A stretch of 64,000 bases of DNA. Origin: Taxillus chinensis. Taxonomy: Eukaryota; Streptophyta; Magnoliopsida; Santalales; Loranthaceae. The stretch lies in the NCBI GenBank assembly GCA_023512835.1, contig CM042088.1, positions 52,883,579 to 52,947,578 of the forward strand. Direction: 5' to 3'. The notes beneath the pieces are model-generated. The model saw only the letters and a list, made by a program, of their open reading frames with translations. It was not told the DNA's origin and did not search any database. The translations under genes were made by a program, and so were the position numbers. Below are positions 60,017 through 64,000 of this stretch, piece after piece. Numbering within the stretch: the stretch's first letter is position 1; each line of letters begins with the position of its first letter.

Positions 60017-61936
60017 GCTACATATAGATTTAACTAAAAACTTTACTTAACACTATTAAAAATGATATTACTCTTGCGTATATAGCAACACTAGGAAGAT
60101 AGAAAATAAGAGGAAAGAAAAGAAGGAAATTAAGGTGGAAATCCTCAAGGAATTTGAAACTTTTGCGGTCAATTCTAACAATTCAAGGTAAGGATTCCAT
60201 TCTCAATTTTTTTAAAACTACTTCTATCATGATTGATTTATGACTATGTTTGATGTTAAAAATACTATCAACTATCCAAACACTTATTTTGGTGTTTCCT
60301 TGGATATTTGATTAATTTTGGATAATGCAACATATTGGTATTATTGTATTTCAATTTTGTTAGGGTTAGACGTATATATTTTGTTCTATGTTTTGTTTTC
60401 CTTTTCTTTACATTTATGTAGGTCAATAATGGATCGTGGTTGCCAATTCAAGGTACATAATTTTGATGACTTCTATGACTTATTCTAATAAATTTCCAAT
60501 TATCATGGAACTAGCCCCGAATGATAAATAATAAAATTTAATGAATAATGCAATTGATTGTATCCAATTCTAGCGACAAACGAATGAGTTATGACAATTT
60601 TGCCTTGTCTTGCCCTGCCTCGCCCCATTTTGGTTGGGTTTGATCTGCCCTCAGGCAGTACTTGATCTTGGTTCAATCTGTTTCTATCAATAGTAGGAAA
60701 GATGAAAATTTTATGAATTGAATGTTGAAGTCCATTGGTTTTGTGTTTTCTTGTGAATTTTATCAATCCGAAAAGTATTTTTGATGGTAATAATGTATTT
60801 AATTTGCTTTGGTGGAATTAAGTATTATATTTTATATTATAGTTTGTGTTAATGTTGTAAATTCAATATAAGAAATTGACGATGTTAGAGTTGCGAAAAA
60901 AATTATTAATTCAATTTAATCCGACAAAACTGATCGATAAAAAACCAAATAATTCAATTTGTGCAAATGGAGCAATTCCATCAACACTGAAAATCAAAAA
61001 TTTACTTGAGCAACATGATATAATTCACTTAAAGTTTATAAATGAATATAACATAATATTTTAACATGCTTATAACAAAATGCTTATACCATATCATCAA
61101 TTATTACAAAAACTCAATACAAAATTTTAAAATTTAAGGGTTTAGAAATTAAGTATCAATAATTCATTATTACGTAATATAACGTACGATCTATCATATA
61201 TAAACTGATAAATCCTTAAATTTCACATCGAAAATATATCTAAACTCATGATTCTATTATATTCATTCATTCCATCACCTTTTAAATGACATAATAGAAT
61301 CATTACACTTTAAAATGAAAAGCTGTGGAGCAGTTAAACTATTATTTTGATAAAATATTATAAATTTGATAATCATGAACTTTTACACCCACCGGAAAAC
61401 ATGATTAAAATTCTCATAATAAATATCATTGAATATAGTCTGCATAATCATTTCTTTGCACAACTTGGTTGCGCTTTTCATCTAGTTGGGTTGGGTAAAT
61501 CATAAAAGCACACAAATTTCAAAGTCACTTGATATAAATGTTTTATTTTACGACATCACTCCCTAACTCCACGATGAACCACTGTGATTGGGGGTTTGCA
61601 ATTTCAAGGGTAAAACAAAAACGGAATGGTGTCGCGATCAGTCCAGCACAGGGAATAGACTACACTTCGTCGATGGGCGATGGCGCGGCCGCCGGCGTGG
61701 AAAATTACAAGTAAAATGAGAAAAATAAAATTGATTACAATGTTGACATTTTTTTTTTCGACTATCGTAATCTCAAAGGTAAAATCATGAGTTTTTTTTT
61801 AATTATTATTATTATTATTATTTTTAGGTTGGTTCATGCTGACAATTCAATTGTATCATTGCTTATAAAATATGAAAAAGGAGTTGAAAGAAAATATGTG
61901 AAAAAATAAAAAATAGAAAAACAATATGATTGATTA

Positions 61937-62297
61937 GAACATTCACACTGATTTTTTTTTAATATTTTTTTTTCTAAATATTAACAAAAATGATATTTCT
62001 CAAAATTTATTCATTTCTATATTTTATTTATTAAAATAATATTTTATATTTTTTATTACATTTTTTTATTGTTCTACTTATTATAACAATTAAAATATTT
62101 ATGTGTCAAAAATAATAGAAACAATTATAGAAAAAACGTTTGAGGAATAAATAGTAAATTTCAGAAAATACTTTTCATTCTTTACATCTAAATTATATTT
62201 TAAGAAAATTGATGGAGAACCTTTTATCAAAATTCTAAAAAAATTTCTTAAATTAATATATATATATATATATATAAGGAAGTTAATGTGAATGCTC
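61937..62297. mobile_element. Tourist-like MITE
   Basis: The left end GAACATTCACACTGATTTTT follows TTA. The right end AAGTTAATGTGAATGCTC is its imperfect inverted copy and is followed by TTG, a probable one-base change of the duplication. The interior is AT-rich and non-coding. Confidence 0.6.
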
Positions 62298-62559
62298 TTG
62301 GGGGCAGAAAAAGATAGGAAGAAAAATTATACATATATTACCAATTTTGTCATTCAAATATAAAATATTAATCAAGAAGAAAATGAGGATGTGAGGATAG
62401 TTTTGGAAAAACAAATATGATTCATTTTATATCCATTTTCACGTTTATGGAAAAATTAAGCATGCATCATGATATTCTTTTTCAAGCCTACTGTTGCATT
62501 TTTCATGCTTACCAATTTTATTTTTTTATTTTCTTGTATCTTTTATATAGGGTTGTTCC

Positions 62560-62945
62560 TTTTTTGTGCTTAACATGTGGTACAATGGTGACCAAAGATG
62601 AATTAAGGATGACTAATGGGGGTCATGGCCCTCGCGACCAATTTGTCGCTCCAACAATTACTAAATGTGATTTTGTCATGTGGCATTACTATTGGAGGCT
62701 CAATTTTATATATAGTCAATTTGTTTTGTTATTGTTGAGTTTGTTTAGGTGGGCCCATGGGCTATATTAGTTTAATTTGGAAAAGACCGGATCATGATGA
62801 AAATATTGGATATTGGCGGAGACTTGCCATCTCGAATGGGCTGATTCAATAAAATTTGCATCTTCATCTTCATTTTCATCATCTTCTTAATCGTTTCCTC
62901 TTCTACTCACACACATTCAAGAACAGGGGATGCACACATGTTCCA
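62560..62945 (+). mobile_element. Probable 5' LTR of a Ty3/gypsy-type element
   Basis: It ends in CA at 62944-62945, two bases before a primer binding site. It contains a TATA-like TTTTATATATAG at about 62705-62716 and a CAATAAAATTT polyadenylation-like signal near 62847, in the usual order for an LTR. The left boundary is uncertain (a TGTGGTACAATGG near 62577 is one candidate). Confidence 0.55.
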
Positions 62946-62947
62946 AG

Positions 62948-62961
62948 TTGTATCAAAGCCA
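62948..62961 (+). other. tRNA-Met-type primer binding site
   Basis: TTGTATCAAAGCCA differs at two positions from TGGTATCAGAGCCA, the sequence complementary to the 3' end of plant initiator tRNA-Met that primes many plant retrotransposons. Its place between the LTR and gag supports the call. Confidence 0.7.
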
Positions 62962-63017
62962 TTAAATTTTCTTATGAAAACTCGATCGATGGGGCAAGAT
63001 TCTGATTTAGGACAACT

Positions 63018-64000
63018 ATGGAAGGAATTGAAGCAACTGTAGGATGATTCCAAGCTCATCTGTTCCAAGAAATGACCAAGCAACAAGAACACTTGGAAAC
63101 GAAGCTTGATGAACGATTTGATCAATTGTTGAATTATGTGAAGGAGTTTGCAAGTACGAAGGCTTCAATTCAATAAGAGCGAGGGAAGGGATCACTTCAT
63201 GGATCCACCGATGGCCTCAATGGAGCTGCTTCGGCTGGATAATGTCATGAGAGGTTCGGAGAAAGAATGCGCTTAGAGGATGAGTTCCACACGACGTCTA
63301 TCAGGCTAGAATTTTCACGATTTGCTAAGGATAACTAGTGTTACAAGGCAGAACATCTCTTTACTCACTATGGTACTACTGAAGCCCAAAAGTTAAAGAT
63401 TGCCTCATTCCATATGGAAGCTACAACTTTAATTTGGTTTCAAGAATTACATAAAACTCATTTCTTTTCTACGGGGAGGAAGTTTGTTGAAGCCATGCAA
63501 ACTAGGTTTGGGGTAGGATCGTATGATGATCCCATGGAGGCTTTGTCGAAATTGAAACAAAGGGGGGCCTTATAGGATTACAAAGGACAGTTTGAAATCC
63601 TTGCAAATAGGGTGTTCGATTTGCCAGAAACAAACCGAGTTGCTTCATGGGAGGGTTACGAGATGAAATTCGATTGGCCATCAAAATGTTCAAACCCCAA
63701 ACATTGGTGGAAGTGTATTCATTGGGCAAAATCCAGGAGGACTACATGTCCAATCTCAGGACATGCTAAACCATTGTGGCATGCCATTCCTTCTAACAGT
63801 GTTAGTAGGAGCTTGGGTGATGAGAGAAGAGTCATGGGGTGGCTAGGCGATAGAAACAATTCCCCCTCTTAACCCAGAGGTGGGAACATTATGACCAATA
63901 AAGACAAGAGCAATCCACCAGCGAGTGGTAGAGCTGTCCTTCCCGTGCAAAAAATCTCGGACACTGAAATGATAGAAAGAAGGAAAAAAGGGCTATATTA
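63018..64000 (+). mobile_element. Degenerate Ty3/gypsy gag, cut by the window end
   Basis: The plus-strand frame from the ATG at 63018 has LDERFDQLLNYVKEFAS, then the gag core RLEFSRFAKDN, KLKIASFHMEATTLIWFQEL, FVEAMQTRFGVGSYDDPMEA, LSKLKQRGAL and GQFEILANRV, matching the Retrotrans_gag domain (WFxxL and RFG...DPxxxLxxLKQ). A frameshift near 63645 follows. The next frame reads GGLRDEIRLAIKMFKPQTLV. Near 63935, PVQKISDTEMIERRKKGLY leads towards the zinc knuckle beyond the window. There are at least five stops. It cannot make a full Gag. The 86-codon frame at 63612-63872 is only a piece in the wrong frame. Confidence 0.85.

Larger units (their letters stand above)
58957..61936. other. PB1 gene promoter side and AT-rich intergenic DNA
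   Basis: The first 100-200 bases should hold the PB1 promoter. TTGGTTATAATCTGTTTGT-like words repeat three times at about 59433-59485. A MITE is at 59684-59961 and a TA run at 59964-60013. A GC-richer patch at 61615-61700 is unrecognised. The minus open frame at 60503-60766 lies over ATGACAATTTTGCC / GGTTGGGTTTGATC words typical of a hAT-like MITE. No gene is supported. Confidence 0.45.

Noticed and set aside
63612..63872. 86-codon plus frame as a separate gene
   Set aside because: It overlaps the gypsy gag relic in a shifted frame. The gag similarity lies in the neighbouring frames.

Overview
The window is nuclear DNA from a flowering plant. It carries plant-only families (a pentatricopeptide repeat protein, a bromodomain/NET GTE protein, a plant PB1 protein, a CYSTM protein, a type I MADS-box relic and an FTIP-like MCTP relic). 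Exons are bounded by GT-AG introns, and wide AT-rich spacers hold decayed LTR retrotransposons and MITEs. The species cannot be told from the sequence alone.

Five genes look intact. From left to right they are: a mitochondrial-type PPR protein on the minus strand (5402-7732, probably with a separate 5' UTR exon near 8420-8640); a six-exon mitochondrial HSP70 on the plus strand (17095-20847, 681 aa) with a clean heat-shock element 167-189 bp before its ATG; a three-exon GTE bromodomain transcription regulator on the minus strand (30830-32789, 574 aa); a three-exon 65-aa CYSTM protein on the minus strand (36177-39583) whose exons are too short to stand out and whose second intron is 2.8 kb; and a single-exon PB1-domain protein on the minus strand (57549-58892).

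Broken genes are a type I MADS-box relic (1385-2364, minus), an MCTP/FTIP C2-protein fragment (about 10985-11491, minus) and an ankyrin/PGG relic (26622-27640, plus).

Mobile DNA makes up much of the rest. There are three Ty1/copia pol relics (14.3 kb, 24-25 kb, and 36.8-37.4 kb inside the CYSTM intron). At the right edge, a Ty3/gypsy-type element starts with an LTR-like region, a tRNA-Met-type primer binding site and a stop-ridden gag. A 2-kb solo LTR with a 5-bp AGGGA target duplication lies inside an older PIF/Harbinger-like element, which itself has a TTA duplication. A sister Harbinger-like element at 14875-16336 has a TAA duplication. Several foldback MITEs and several tandem duplications were also found.

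The intact genes are unrelated in function and do not form a cluster. I found no convincing tRNA, rRNA or CRISPR feature and no obviously new biochemical system. The most useful unexpected items are the hidden CYSTM gene, the nested transposon insertion and the paired CAGGTC hairpins near 0.8-1.0 kb.
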